64,000 nucleotides of DNA from Stieleria tagensis (GTDB lineage: Bacteria; Planctomycetota; Planctomycetia; Pirellulales; Pirellulaceae). Positions within the stretch are counted from its first letter, which is position 1; each line of letters starts with the position of its first letter. The position numbers and the translations under genes were made by a program. The stretch spans positions 124,001 to 188,000 of the forward strand of contig NZ_JAMYFE010000033.1 in NCBI RefSeq assembly GCF_024129865.1. The letters run 5' to 3'. Below the pieces are notes generated by a model. The model was not told where the DNA came from and ran no database searches. It saw nothing but the letters and a program-made list of their open reading frames with translations. Below are positions 53,504 to 62,379 of the stretch, piece after piece.

Positions 53504-55036
53504 TTATTTGCCTGGTGCCATTGGTGAACTGAGAGCCTCCAAAGCATCGCCGACCGTGAAGCTGGCAGGCTTTTGACGCGGTGGGAACTCTTTGAACGTC
53601 TCCATCACCTTCGCGACCTGCTCTTGGACCGGTACGAGGACGTAGGCGCGGCGATACCACCAATCGTTGTAGTTCATCCCCTCCTGAGCTCGCTCGCCCG
53701 GATCGATCTTGAGATCGAAGATGATCGGTGCTCGGAGGATGGTGAAAGGGTGCCGCCATACGTCAAGACCGGTGGCCTCCTGGATCATGAAGTGAGCCTT
53801 AATTCGCTTGCCTCGAACCGCGAGCAGGTCACCGTCGTCACTGAAGTAGAAGAACCCGGGACGGGCACTCTTCCCGCTCTCGCCAGAGAGGTAATCCGAC
53901 TGGTCGAATCCATCCAAGTGAACTTTGAAAGTTTTATCGCCCGCCTGATGTCCCTCGAGGAGCTTTTCCTTGATGCCCGACTCGCCGGCAGCAGCAAGCA
54001 AGGTCGGCAGCCAATCTTCCCCCGAAACGAGGTCGTCGAACTTGCTGCCGGGTTTGACGGTTCCGGGCCAGCGGATCACGGCGGGGACACGCCAGCCGCC
54101 GTCCCAGTTGGTGTTCTTCTCGCCGCGAAACGGCGTCGATCCTGCATCCGGAAACAAACAGACCATCGGTCCGTTGTCGGTGGTGTAGACAACGATGGTG
54201 TTTTCAGTGATGCCGAGTTTGTCAACGTAGTCAAGCAGCTGGCCGATGACGGCGTCGTGCTCGACCATCCCGTCGGCGTAGAAGCCAAGCCCCGTCTTTC
54301 CTGAATTCTCTTTCTTTACATGAGTGAAATTATGCATCCGAGTGGTGTTGAACCAACAGAAGAACGGTTTGTCTGCCTTGGTCGCTCGGTCTAAAAAGTC
54401 CTTGGCGACGCCTAGCACTTCTTCATCGATGGTTTCCATGCGGTTCTTGGTTAGCGGCCCTGTGTCCTCGACCTTGCCGTCGGCGAAGCTGTGAATCACA
54501 CCGCGCGGACCGTATTTCTTTTTAAATTCAGGATCTTTCGGGTAGTCATCGTTCTCGGGTTCTTCTTCAGCGTTCAGGTGATAGAGGTTGCCGTAGAACT
54601 CGTCGAAACCATGGTTGGTTGGCAGAAATTCGTCTTTGTCGCCCAGGTGATTCTTGCCGAATTGACCGGTCATGTAGCCGAGTGGTTTGAGCAACTCGGC
54701 GATGGTCGGATCTTCCTTCTGCAGTCCCAAGTCAGCCCCGGGGAGCCCTACCTTCGACAGGCCCGTTCGGAACGGCATCTGACCAGTGATGAACGCCGAG
54801 CGTCCGGCAGTGCAACTCTGTTGGGCATAGTAGGCCGTGAATTGACCGCCTTCTCTGGCGAGGCGGTCAATGTTTGGCGTGCTGTACCCCATGAGGCCCT
54901 GATTGTATGCGCTGATATTCCAATACCCCACATCGTCTCCCATGATAAACAAGATGTTTGGTTTGGCTTGAGCGAAGGTCTGTACCGACCCCAGTAGGAC
55001 CAGGGTGACGACCAGAAACCGGCGGATGTGGACCAT
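53504..55036 (-). CDS. Sulfatase 5 (type I, C-x-A-x-R variant)
   Basis: From the ATG at 55036, 510 residues with signal peptide (VVTLVLLGSVQTFAQ). The frame is open to 55225 but without signal. ILFIMGDDVGYWNISAYNQG is the metal site. Cys75 in CTAGRSAFITGQMPFRTG is C-x-A-x-R, where Ala replaces the usual Pro; this variant is accepted by formylglycine-generating enzymes. FGKNHLGDKDEFLPTNHGFDEF is the second signature, and the tail with PIIFDLKIDPGERAQEGM typical. The close to 60 bp from the end of the IS1380-type element makes a simple insertion next to it likely. Confidence 0.92.
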   Translation of the reverse strand: MVHIRRFLVVTLVLLGSVQTFAQAKPNILFIMGDDVGYWNISAYNQGLMGYSTPNIDRLAREGGQFTAYYAQQSCTAGRSAFITGQMPFRTGLSKVGLPGADLGLQKEDPTIAELLKPLGYMTGQFGKNHLGDKDEFLPTNHGFDEFYGNLYHLNAEEEPENDDYPKDPEFKKKYGPRGVIHSFADGKVEDTGPLTKNRMETIDEEVLGVAKDFLDRATKADKPFFCWFNTTRMHNFTHVKKENSGKTGLGFYADGMVEHDAVIGQLLDYVDKLGITENTIVVYTTDNGPMVCLFPDAGSTPFRGEKNTNWDGGWRVPAVIRWPGTVKPGSKFDDLVSGEDWLPTLLAAAGESGIKEKLLEGHQAGDKTFKVHLDGFDQSDYLSGESGKSARPGFFYFSDDGDLLAVRGKRIKAHFMIQEATGLDVWRHPFTILRAPIIFDLKIDPGERAQEGMNYNDWWYRRAYVLVPVQEQVAKVMETFKEFPPRQKPASFTVGDALEALSSPMAPGK

Positions 55037-55778
55037 GGTGACTCCAAAACAATTGAGAGAATTAGTCCGTCCGTGAAAGCAATCGTCCGAAGTCTTCCTT
55101 GAAGTCGCATATTCTAAAGCCCCGGCAGGTGATGCGCAGCTATCTACCCACCGAAATCCAGAAATTTCCATCCGCCCCTGTCCAAACGCGACTTCGAGTG
55201 ACGCGTGTCCAGTGGATTGGAGCAAGAGTCAGGAACGAATCTTAAACGATTGTGCTGATTTTGGTGGCATCACGACTTCGCACTTGATAACTCATTTGGT
55301 CGATGACGTTCGAGAGTCTGATTGAGTCGACGGGCGATACGAAGCGGCGCGAAATCAGATGTCGAATGTCCAGATTCCCCCTGTTATCGCACAATGGGTT
55401 GTCTGTGGGCAATCAACGAACGATTGATGGTGAGGGTCGAGGGTGGAATGGGAGGACGAAGTGATGTCATTACGGGGTTTACGTTACGACACTAACACCA
55501 AAGTTGAGTTGATCGCGCCGATGCAATGCAATCATGTTTCGTCATCGAGGTACTTGTTCGATGGGCAACCGCTAGACGCGTTCTTTACACATCGAGTTGC
55601 CGATTGATCGGACAGGCTTGAACCACAGCGCATCAACAGATGGCACAAACATTGCGTCCCACTTTCAGTGCCGTGAGCCGAGGCGAATCAATAGTTCCTA
55701 AAACGACGTGGTAAAAATCAAGCGACATTCGTCGCATCGACTTCGACAGACTGCAGGCATGATAAACTCGCCATTCGG
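55037..55778. other. Intergenic region between sulfatase 5 and the porin-like gene
   Basis: About 740 bp. The first 190 bp are an open extension of the sulfatase frame without signal sequence. I see only short frames of poor composition, no clear hairpin and no RNA gene. It must hold the sulfatase 5 promoter. Confidence 0.4.
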
Positions 55779-57296
55779 CTAGAATGACCACTGCAGCTGA
55801 GTGTGGAAGCCTGCGCCTTGATTGTCGCGAAGGAGCGTTGACTTGTACTCGGTGTCGCGATAGGCGAACTCGAACCCGATGCGGAATGTCTGATTCACGT
55901 CCCACAGCAGGTTAGTGTAATACGTCTGGTTTTTCGTTCTCGCCGCGGCAGCCAAGGTGTCTGGTAGGTCATCGTCGTTCGGGTCATCGATACCGTATCC
56001 GATGTGCGTATGCAATCGCCGGGACAGGTAAAGATAAGTCTCGATGAATCCGCCGCTTGAACGGACGCCTTCCAGCGTGACGCTATTGATATTCTGCAAA
56101 ATCGCGCCGTTGTAGGTACCCAACGCCTTTCCGGTGTAAACTTCGCCCAACACGCCAAAGCTCTTGTTGAACGCCGCACGGAAGTCGACCGCTCCGCCCC
56201 AGACATCGGCAAACACTGGTGGATTTGGCACAGCGGTTGAGCGGAGTTCCCCGACGACTCCTGACAAACCCATTTCGAAGGGACGCAGACTCAGCGCTCC
56301 CGAACGCTCTCCCAGGCCCAACGCAATTCGTCCCTCCACGTTTGGCCAGCCATTGTCTTCCAGCAACCGGAATGTCGGGTCGATGGTCGAGTTAACCGGC
56401 TCACTCAACGCCATCTGTGCGGTCCACTGAACTTCGCTGGACGGATTGAAGAATCGCTCCAGCCGCAATTGTCCTCGGAAGCTGTTGCCGACGTTTCCCG
56501 ACGCTGCAAGTGCTGAGAATGGCAGCACGGTTGGAATACCGGGAGCGAAGACATCGAACTGAAGACCGGCCGAAAATCGCCACTGTTCGTTTTTTAATTC
56601 ACCGTAGGCTTGCAAAGGAAGAAATCCGTAAGTGTCTTGAATCACATTGTCGTTGAAGAACATCGCGATCATTTGGCCGCCCGATTGAAAGCCACCGAAC
56701 TCGGGTCCGGAAAAGGCTGCCCCGATCGTGCTCTGCCGAGCATGGATGCTGACGGTGCTCTCCTCGTAACCACTCGCGGACGTCGGAGCGAGGAAGAACG
56801 GAACGCTCTCCGAAACGGAACGAGGGTTACTGAAAATCATGTCCAACTTCAATGCTCCGAAAACGTTGATGTTGAAGTAGGGACTGAGCATGGTGACGCG
56901 AGGACAATCGACACACGGGGCGGGGCAGATCGGTCGCACGCAACCGTGGCAAAGGCATCCACAAAGGCCGCCTTGGGAATCGCAGTCCGCCATGCGGCAT
57001 GCGTCGCAAGCAACGCAAGGACTGTCGCAGGTGGCAGATTCGCAGCCGACATGACACGGCGAGTCTAGAAACGATGCAACGGTTAGCGGCGTGTTCTCGC
57101 GAGTCGAGCGTTCGGCTTCCTTCTCCCTGAGGTACGCAAGTTCCTGTTGGATTTGTCTCAACTGCTCACTCGGCACTGCGACCAGCGTGTCACCTTCCGC
57201 GGCGACCGTCAGCGGAGCGATCGATACGGCGAGCATGAGAATCGCGACGGAGGCCAAAAATCGACCTCGATGCATTGAAGGTTTTGTAGGTGACAC
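55779..57296 (-). CDS. Outer-membrane beta-barrel protein with Cys-rich linker
   Basis: 505 residues with signal peptide (FLASVAILMLAVSIAPLTVAA). A short coiled coil (EQLRQIQQELAYLREKEAE, about 44-62) as in planctomycete and DcaP-like porins is followed by a stretch of about 55 residues with 14 Cys (from SPCHVGC to APCVDC). After it comes a barrel-like part of alternating strands, ending in TQLQWSF, whose terminal Phe is the outer-membrane insertion signal. It is probably a porin or adsorption protein; the Cys-rich piece could be disulphide-linked to the envelope. Family: porin-like, not certain. Divergent from the patatin gene. Confidence 0.75.
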   Translation of the reverse strand: MSPTKPSMHRGRFLASVAILMLAVSIAPLTVAAEGDTLVAVPSEQLRQIQQELAYLREKEAERSTRENTPLTVASFLDSPCHVGCESATCDSPCVACDACRMADCDSQGGLCGCLCHGCVRPICPAPCVDCPRVTMLSPYFNINVFGALKLDMIFSNPRSVSESVPFFLAPTSASGYEESTVSIHARQSTIGAAFSGPEFGGFQSGGQMIAMFFNDNVIQDTYGFLPLQAYGELKNEQWRFSAGLQFDVFAPGIPTVLPFSALAASGNVGNSFRGQLRLERFFNPSSEVQWTAQMALSEPVNSTIDPTFRLLEDNGWPNVEGRIALGLGERSGALSLRPFEMGLSGVVGELRSTAVPNPPVFADVWGGAVDFRAAFNKSFGVLGEVYTGKALGTYNGAILQNINSVTLEGVRSSGGFIETYLYLSRRLHTHIGYGIDDPNDDDLPDTLAAAARTKNQTYYTNLLWDVNQTFRIGFEFAYRDTEYKSTLLRDNQGAGFHTQLQWSF

Positions 57297-57737
57297 GACT
57301 CTATTTCTCCATCGCTTGTCAGCGCAGATTGAAACAATTGTGCGGACGGATTTTTCGTCAGAATACGGTTGACGAGGATGCTCGGACGAATCGACACAAA
57401 GGGTGCAATCGATCCGCCGTTCCCACTTCGATGAGGGTTCTCAGAAAAGGTCCGGTTATTCCGGCCGCGCAACGGGAAAAATCGTCAAGCTTTACCAGGG
57501 GAATCAAGCTGTGGTGACGGTTCCGTTCGCGCACTCATCAACCGGCGGCACCCAGGCTTGTCCGCTGGTTCATCGTGATGACCGGTCCGCTTGTCGCGAA
57601 ACAGCCGAAATCAAGCGTTTGGATCGCGTTAATTGGGCATTGGTGTGGTCGCGGCCTGAGAAATCCGGGATTGACTCAAATTACACTGGGGGCGGGGAGG
57701 GATCGACCGAGGCATTCGCAACGATAGCAGACACAAG
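57297..57737. other. Divergent intergenic region porin-like / patatin-like
   Basis: About 440 bp between divergent genes. Short frames only, none convincing. No hairpin array and no clear promoter pair that I could support. Confidence 0.4.
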
Positions 57738-60209
57738 ATGAACCGAATTGGACTAGCACTTTCCGGAGGCGGATTCCGCGCCACGCTTTACCATCTGGGC
57801 GTGCTCCGCTTTCTTCGCGACGCCGGTCGTCTGACCCAAGTGAGCCATATCACATCGGTTTCAGGAGGGAGCATCGTCGCGGCGCACCTGGTGCTCAACT
57901 GGGATCAATACACCGGCTCGGACGAGGACTTTGACCAGGCTGCGAATGACTTGCTGGATTTCATTCGCATGGATATCCGCAATCGCGTGGTGCGACGTTT
58001 CCCGATGGCTGCAGTGACCAACGCGGTTCGAGTCGTGATACGCGCGGGGAGATCTCGCCGACTCACGCGGCCGGGGCTGTTGGAATCACATTACGAGAAG
58101 TTCTTGTACGGTGACAAATGTCTCTACGAACTACCCACCGTTCCTCAGTTGCACATTCTTGCCACCAATGTGAATGAGGGCTGCCTTTGTTCGTTTACAC
58201 GGCAAGGGTTGTTGGTTCAGCATCGCCAGCCCGATGGAACGACACGGTTCCAGCCTGTTCCCAGCGCGTTGGCGACCGTTCCGATGGCCGTAACCGCGTC
58301 GAGCGCGTTTCCCGGCTTCTTCCCACCCCTGCTGCTGAACGCGTCTGATGTTGGTGCGGATGATAGCCAGTTTCCTCCGCATTTGTTCACCGATGGAGGC
58401 GTCTACGACAACTTGGGTGTTCGCATGTTTCGGTACATCCAGGATTCTTGGATGGGCCAGGACAGCCCGCTTCACCGAGACGATTTTATCGATATAACAC
58501 TGGCGGCACAGTCCATCGATCAGGCGAGCGACGAGGGGGCACCCGGCCTTGCAAAACTCGCTCGAATGATTCGCATGCGAACCGAAAGCAAGGGTTCCGA
58601 GATCTCGAGCGAAACGCTTTCCGATGCGCTTTGGAATGTAATTGTCTTGGATAAACTCTACAAAGAACCAATGTTCGACTCGGTGCTGACGGATCATCCG
58701 AAGGCGGGCGATTTGCATCGCTTGGTTCGACACGGCCGAGAATTAGATCGTGGCGACCACTTGTGGCTGAATCGCTATCTTGCCAACGACGTCTACAAGG
58801 CAGCGACAGGCTCGGATCTATTTCACTCGCTGGAACCCAGTTTTGATGCCGTGCTCGTTAGCGATGCCGGAAAGCAATTCACGGTATCGCGTCGCACCAA
58901 GGGAGGTGGGCTTGTCGGTACGGCGATGCGTGCCTCAGACATTGTGATGAATCGTGTGTGGGAACTTGAGTGCGACCACTTTCAAAGCGAACCCGACTTC
59001 ATCTTTGCGCCGATGAAGACGATGGTCCATCTGGCGGATGACCCGCATGCATTACATCCCGAGCTCCAACGTCAGGTCACGAATACTCGCACCGATCTTG
59101 ATCGCTTCAGCGAATTGGAGATCAGTGGACTGATTCAGCACGGATACGGCGTGATGCGAAAGATCAGCCGATCCCGGCCCGATCTGTTTGGCGACGATCT
59201 GCCGACGGGGCCGCCCTGGGATCCAACTTCGTCGCGCGACGGAAAGTCAGCGACCTCGAAGGGGCCAAGTCAAACGACCCGTGACGCACGTCAGCTCCAA
59301 AGCTCGTCGCAACGACAGATCATGGGACACTTATTCAACCTTCGGGACTGGCCGACGTACGTTTACGTTCCACTGCTTTTGTTCTTGTTGCTCGGTGTGC
59401 CTATTTTTTTCTACCAGCAATACAAGGTATCTCATCGGTCCGAATTGATCGTGGACGCAATCACGTTCAGCAATCCTGACTTTCAATTGGTGCTTCAGTT
59501 GGCCCGCCAAAATCCCGTTCCCGGTCAATGGGAGTCGTTGATTGCAGATGAAGTACCGGCATTGGAACCCGAGGAGTTCTCGGGCTTTCGCATGATTACG
59601 GACACACGAGTTTTGGATGCTCGTGCTTGGCGTCCTGGATCGACTTCTCCGCAGAATCGGATTGTGACGTATCGGCGAATGTTGGTGCGTCGAATCAAGA
59701 AGGAGATCGATGTGGAGGCAATTCGCAACCAAGATCCGGGGCGTTTCCGCATCCAGCAGTTCACTCCTGCATCAATAGTTTCCGTGCGCAGCAGTTCCGG
59801 CCAACTGAATCCGACCCTGAGGTTCACGCCTCAATCCGTAGCAGGCGAAGTTGGCTTCATGTACGAAGCGGAGTTTGATCTATCGACAGTCCCTACCGGC
59901 GAGGACTTTGAGATCGGGTTCGAGGTCACCAGTCCAGGCATTCAAGGCCGCGAGGACCAGCGGGCAAGACTCACCTTTCCCATCATTGCACCGACGGACG
60001 TCGCAACGATGTGGGTTTTGCTTCCGCCGAAAATGCCCTACCGCAACGTGGAAATCGTTGCCTACGAGCAGGCGAAGCCTAGTTTAGTCGAAGCGATCGA
60101 GCCGACCTATCGTTTTGACATGGCCGATGGATCCCTGTTTGGCTGGATGCTGGTCGCACCAAGGGAAGACTACATCTATGAAAGCCGCGTGAGCTGGTTG
60201 GACGATTAG
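57738..60209 (+). CDS. Patatin-like phospholipase with membrane anchor and C-terminal beta domain
   Basis: 823 residues. The patatin domain has the oxyanion loop SGGGFRAT (9-16), nucleophile Ser42 in SVSGGSIVAAH and Asp219 in DGGVYDNLG, so the dyad is complete. The lipase part covers about 1-400 (longer than a minimal patatin, with helical inserts). A linker rich in Ser/Pro/Lys (450-520) leads to a membrane segment at about 541-560 (YVPLLLFLLLGVPIFFYQ). The last 240 residues are beta-rich (EVGFMYEAEFDLSTVPTGED, FEIGFEVTSPGIQGRED) and unlike any domain I know. No signal peptide, so the lipase domain probably faces the cytoplasm and the beta part the periplasm. The next gene is the PLD-type synthase, 128 bp further. 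Confidence 0.82.
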   Translation: MNRIGLALSGGGFRATLYHLGVLRFLRDAGRLTQVSHITSVSGGSIVAAHLVLNWDQYTGSDEDFDQAANDLLDFIRMDIRNRVVRRFPMAAVTNAVRVVIRAGRSRRLTRPGLLESHYEKFLYGDKCLYELPTVPQLHILATNVNEGCLCSFTRQGLLVQHRQPDGTTRFQPVPSALATVPMAVTASSAFPGFFPPLLLNASDVGADDSQFPPHLFTDGGVYDNLGVRMFRYIQDSWMGQDSPLHRDDFIDITLAAQSIDQASDEGAPGLAKLARMIRMRTESKGSEISSETLSDALWNVIVLDKLYKEPMFDSVLTDHPKAGDLHRLVRHGRELDRGDHLWLNRYLANDVYKAATGSDLFHSLEPSFDAVLVSDAGKQFTVSRRTKGGGLVGTAMRASDIVMNRVWELECDHFQSEPDFIFAPMKTMVHLADDPHALHPELQRQVTNTRTDLDRFSELEISGLIQHGYGVMRKISRSRPDLFGDDLPTGPPWDPTSSRDGKSATSKGPSQTTRDARQLQSSSQRQIMGHLFNLRDWPTYVYVPLLLFLLLGVPIFFYQQYKVSHRSELIVDAITFSNPDFQLVLQLARQNPVPGQWESLIADEVPALEPEEFSGFRMITDTRVLDARAWRPGSTSPQNRIVTYRRMLVRRIKKEIDVEAIRNQDPGRFRIQQFTPASIVSVRSSSGQLNPTLRFTPQSVAGEVGFMYEAEFDLSTVPTGEDFEIGFEVTSPGIQGREDQRARLTFPIIAPTDVATMWVLLPPKMPYRNVEIVAYEQAKPSLVEAIEPTYRFDMADGSLFGWMLVAPREDYIYESRVSWLDD

Positions 60210-60337
60210 AGATTTGCCGAACTCGGCAATTCTTTGGTTTTCGGGCGTGTGTTTGCCAGCGAAACTCATTGGCCTTATGGTTACAGATTGCTGGGCGAAT
60301 CGCGTGCTCTTTGCCAACCGCAAACTCTTTATCCGAA

Positions 60338-61876
60338 ATGGAAACGGTGACACAGATGGCCTCACAGGAGTCCAAAGACGACCCTCAGCAAGCCGATCCT
60401 GACGGTTCGCCTGGCAAGAGAACCAAGCCCACCAGGAAGCGAACTCGAAGAATCAGGCTGATTGCTTTCTTTGTGGCACACACACTCGGTGCAATCACAT
60501 CCGTCCAAGCAATCATGTCAACGCGGACTGCACAGGGATCCATCGCCTGGGCCATCTCGCTAAACACGGTTCCCTACGTTGCCGTACCTGCCTATTGGAT
60601 CTTTGGCCGATCCAAGTTTGACGGATACCACTTGAAACGACACACATCCGTCTTGGCCGAAAGCAAGGTCGAACAAAATGCGATCCGATTGCTTCGCGAA
60701 GGTGGCATGCTGTTTGAGGCACAAACACCGGCTGCGCAAAACCGCAAGAGACTCTTGGAAAATCTGGCTCAGATGCCAGTCACCCGATACAACGACGCAG
60801 ACCTGTTGATCGATGGCGAGGAAACCTTTGACGCCATAATCGCAAGCATCAATCGAGCGACCGAATATGTGCTGGTTCAGTTTTACATCATTCACGCCGA
60901 TGGTCTGGGAAACCGCTTGAAAGATGCGTTGATTGCCAAGGCAAATGAGGGCGTGCGAGTTTGTCTGATGTTCGATGCGCTGGGAAGTCACAGTTTGCCC
61001 GCCGCGTATCTCCGACAACTAACCGATGCTGGGGTCAAGACTGCGGCTTTCAGTACAACCAAAGGGCTACAGAATCGCTTTCGTATCAATTTTCGCAATC
61101 ACCGCAAGATTGTGGTGCTCGATGGCAAGGAGGCTTTTGTCGGCGGGCACAATGTCGGCGACGAATATCTAGGAAAAGATGATGTCTTTACGCCATGGCG
61201 CGACACCCATGTCTGTGTACGTGGTCCAGTCGCGATGGAGGCGCAAGTGGCATTCAATGAAGACTGGAATTGGGCGACTGGAGAGCACTTGGAATTGAAT
61301 TGGACTCCTCAACGCGCAAGTGAAGGAGACGTGCTCGCACTCTGTCTGCCAACTGGCCCTGCCGACACTTTTGAGACTGGGACATTGCTGCTGCTGGACC
61401 TGATCAACTCGGCGAACAAAAGCGTTTGGATCGCAACACCCTATTTTGTCCCCGACCAGCAGTTCGTTTCCGCTCTGCAACTTGCATCGCTTCGAGGCGT
61501 CGACGTTCGCATCCTTGTTCCCGAACAATACGACAACATCGTCGTGGGATTGACGACCTACTCGTACCTGGAGGAGTTGGAGAGAGCAGGCATCAAATTT
61601 CACTGGTACACAGGTGGTTTTATGCACCAAAAGGTGATCTTGGTCGACGAACTCACCGCCGCGATTGGGACAGCCAACTTCGACAATCGTTCGATGCGAT
61701 TAAACTTTGAGGTAACCATGCTGCTGGAGGAAGAACAATTTGCTCAAGAAGTGAAACAGATGCTAGAGGCGGATTTGAAGAACAGCCGCCATGCCTCTGC
61801 CACCGAATACAGTGACCAAGCCTTACCATTCCGATTCGCAGTCCGATTCAGCCGACTGTTTGCGCCCATTCAATGA
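60338..61876 (+). CDS. Cardiolipin synthase-like phospholipase D protein
   Basis: From the ATG at 60338, 512 residues (an earlier TTG at 60269 or the ATG at 60356 are possible). Two membrane helices (LIAFFVAHTLGAITSVQAIM and SIAWAISLNTVPYVAVPAYW) precede two HKD motifs: His255 in NHRKIVVLDGKEAFVGGHNV and His430 in MHQKVILVDELTAAIGTANF. RMLNFEV-like and DNRSMR follow as in bacterial cardiolipin synthase (ClsA type). It joins phosphatidylglycerol molecules into cardiolipin. Position next to the patatin gene on the same strand suggests shared membrane-lipid work. Confidence 0.9.
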   Translation: METVTQMASQESKDDPQQADPDGSPGKRTKPTRKRTRRIRLIAFFVAHTLGAITSVQAIMSTRTAQGSIAWAISLNTVPYVAVPAYWIFGRSKFDGYHLKRHTSVLAESKVEQNAIRLLREGGMLFEAQTPAAQNRKRLLENLAQMPVTRYNDADLLIDGEETFDAIIASINRATEYVLVQFYIIHADGLGNRLKDALIAKANEGVRVCLMFDALGSHSLPAAYLRQLTDAGVKTAAFSTTKGLQNRFRINFRNHRKIVVLDGKEAFVGGHNVGDEYLGKDDVFTPWRDTHVCVRGPVAMEAQVAFNEDWNWATGEHLELNWTPQRASEGDVLALCLPTGPADTFETGTLLLLDLINSANKSVWIATPYFVPDQQFVSALQLASLRGVDVRILVPEQYDNIVVGLTTYSYLEELERAGIKFHWYTGGFMHQKVILVDELTAAIGTANFDNRSMRLNFEVTMLLEEEQFAQEVKQMLEADLKNSRHASATEYSDQALPFRFAVRFSRLFAPIQ

Positions 61877-62315
61877 ATGGGTGACGCTTGCTTTCTCCTC
61901 AAACTTAGGCGGCGATGTCCGTTATAACATTAAGCAATCGACATTGCACATCATGGCAGTCCGCTGTAATTCTTTAACCCCTATCGCATGTAGGTCAGTC
62001 TGGAGATTTGCTCGGTCTGCAAACCTGGCAACGGTCGATGAGACTGGCAATCTTCATCTTCCCGCAGCATTGCGTGCACTCCAGTACATCGACCTTGCAA
62101 GCCCACTTATATCCATCGGGTCATTTTGAAATCGCCCTTTGACTCTTGCTTTATCGCCCTAATTAACGATAGATCGACTGTCCTTCGACGAGCCCTAGAA
62201 CCCTGATGCTTCGGTCACGGGGGGCAACAATCCAATGTTCCCTGATGCCCGCCGTTGCGTCGACATCGGCTTGGTCTTCCGTGGCATTTCAGGCTCCTTG
62301 AGTTCCTTTCATTTT
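61877..62315. other. Intergenic region, nothing recognised
   Basis: About 440 bp after the PLD gene; short frames only, no RNA or repeat that I could support. Confidence 0.4.
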
Positions 62316-62358
62316 TAGGACTCGCGTGGCCCCCAAAACCCAGGCCACCTCAGTCCTA
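62316..62358 (-). terminator. Two-part hairpin downstream of the sialidase-like gene
   Basis: TAGGACT (62316-62322) pairs with AGTCCTA (62352-62358), and GTGGCC (62326-62331) with GGCCAC (62343-62348), with 3-nt internal loops. It lies 22 bp past the stop of the minus-strand gene. There is no T run after it on that strand, so transcription stop is only one possibility. Confidence 0.45.
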
Positions 62359-62379
62359 TCGCCAACCGATGCGGCGATC

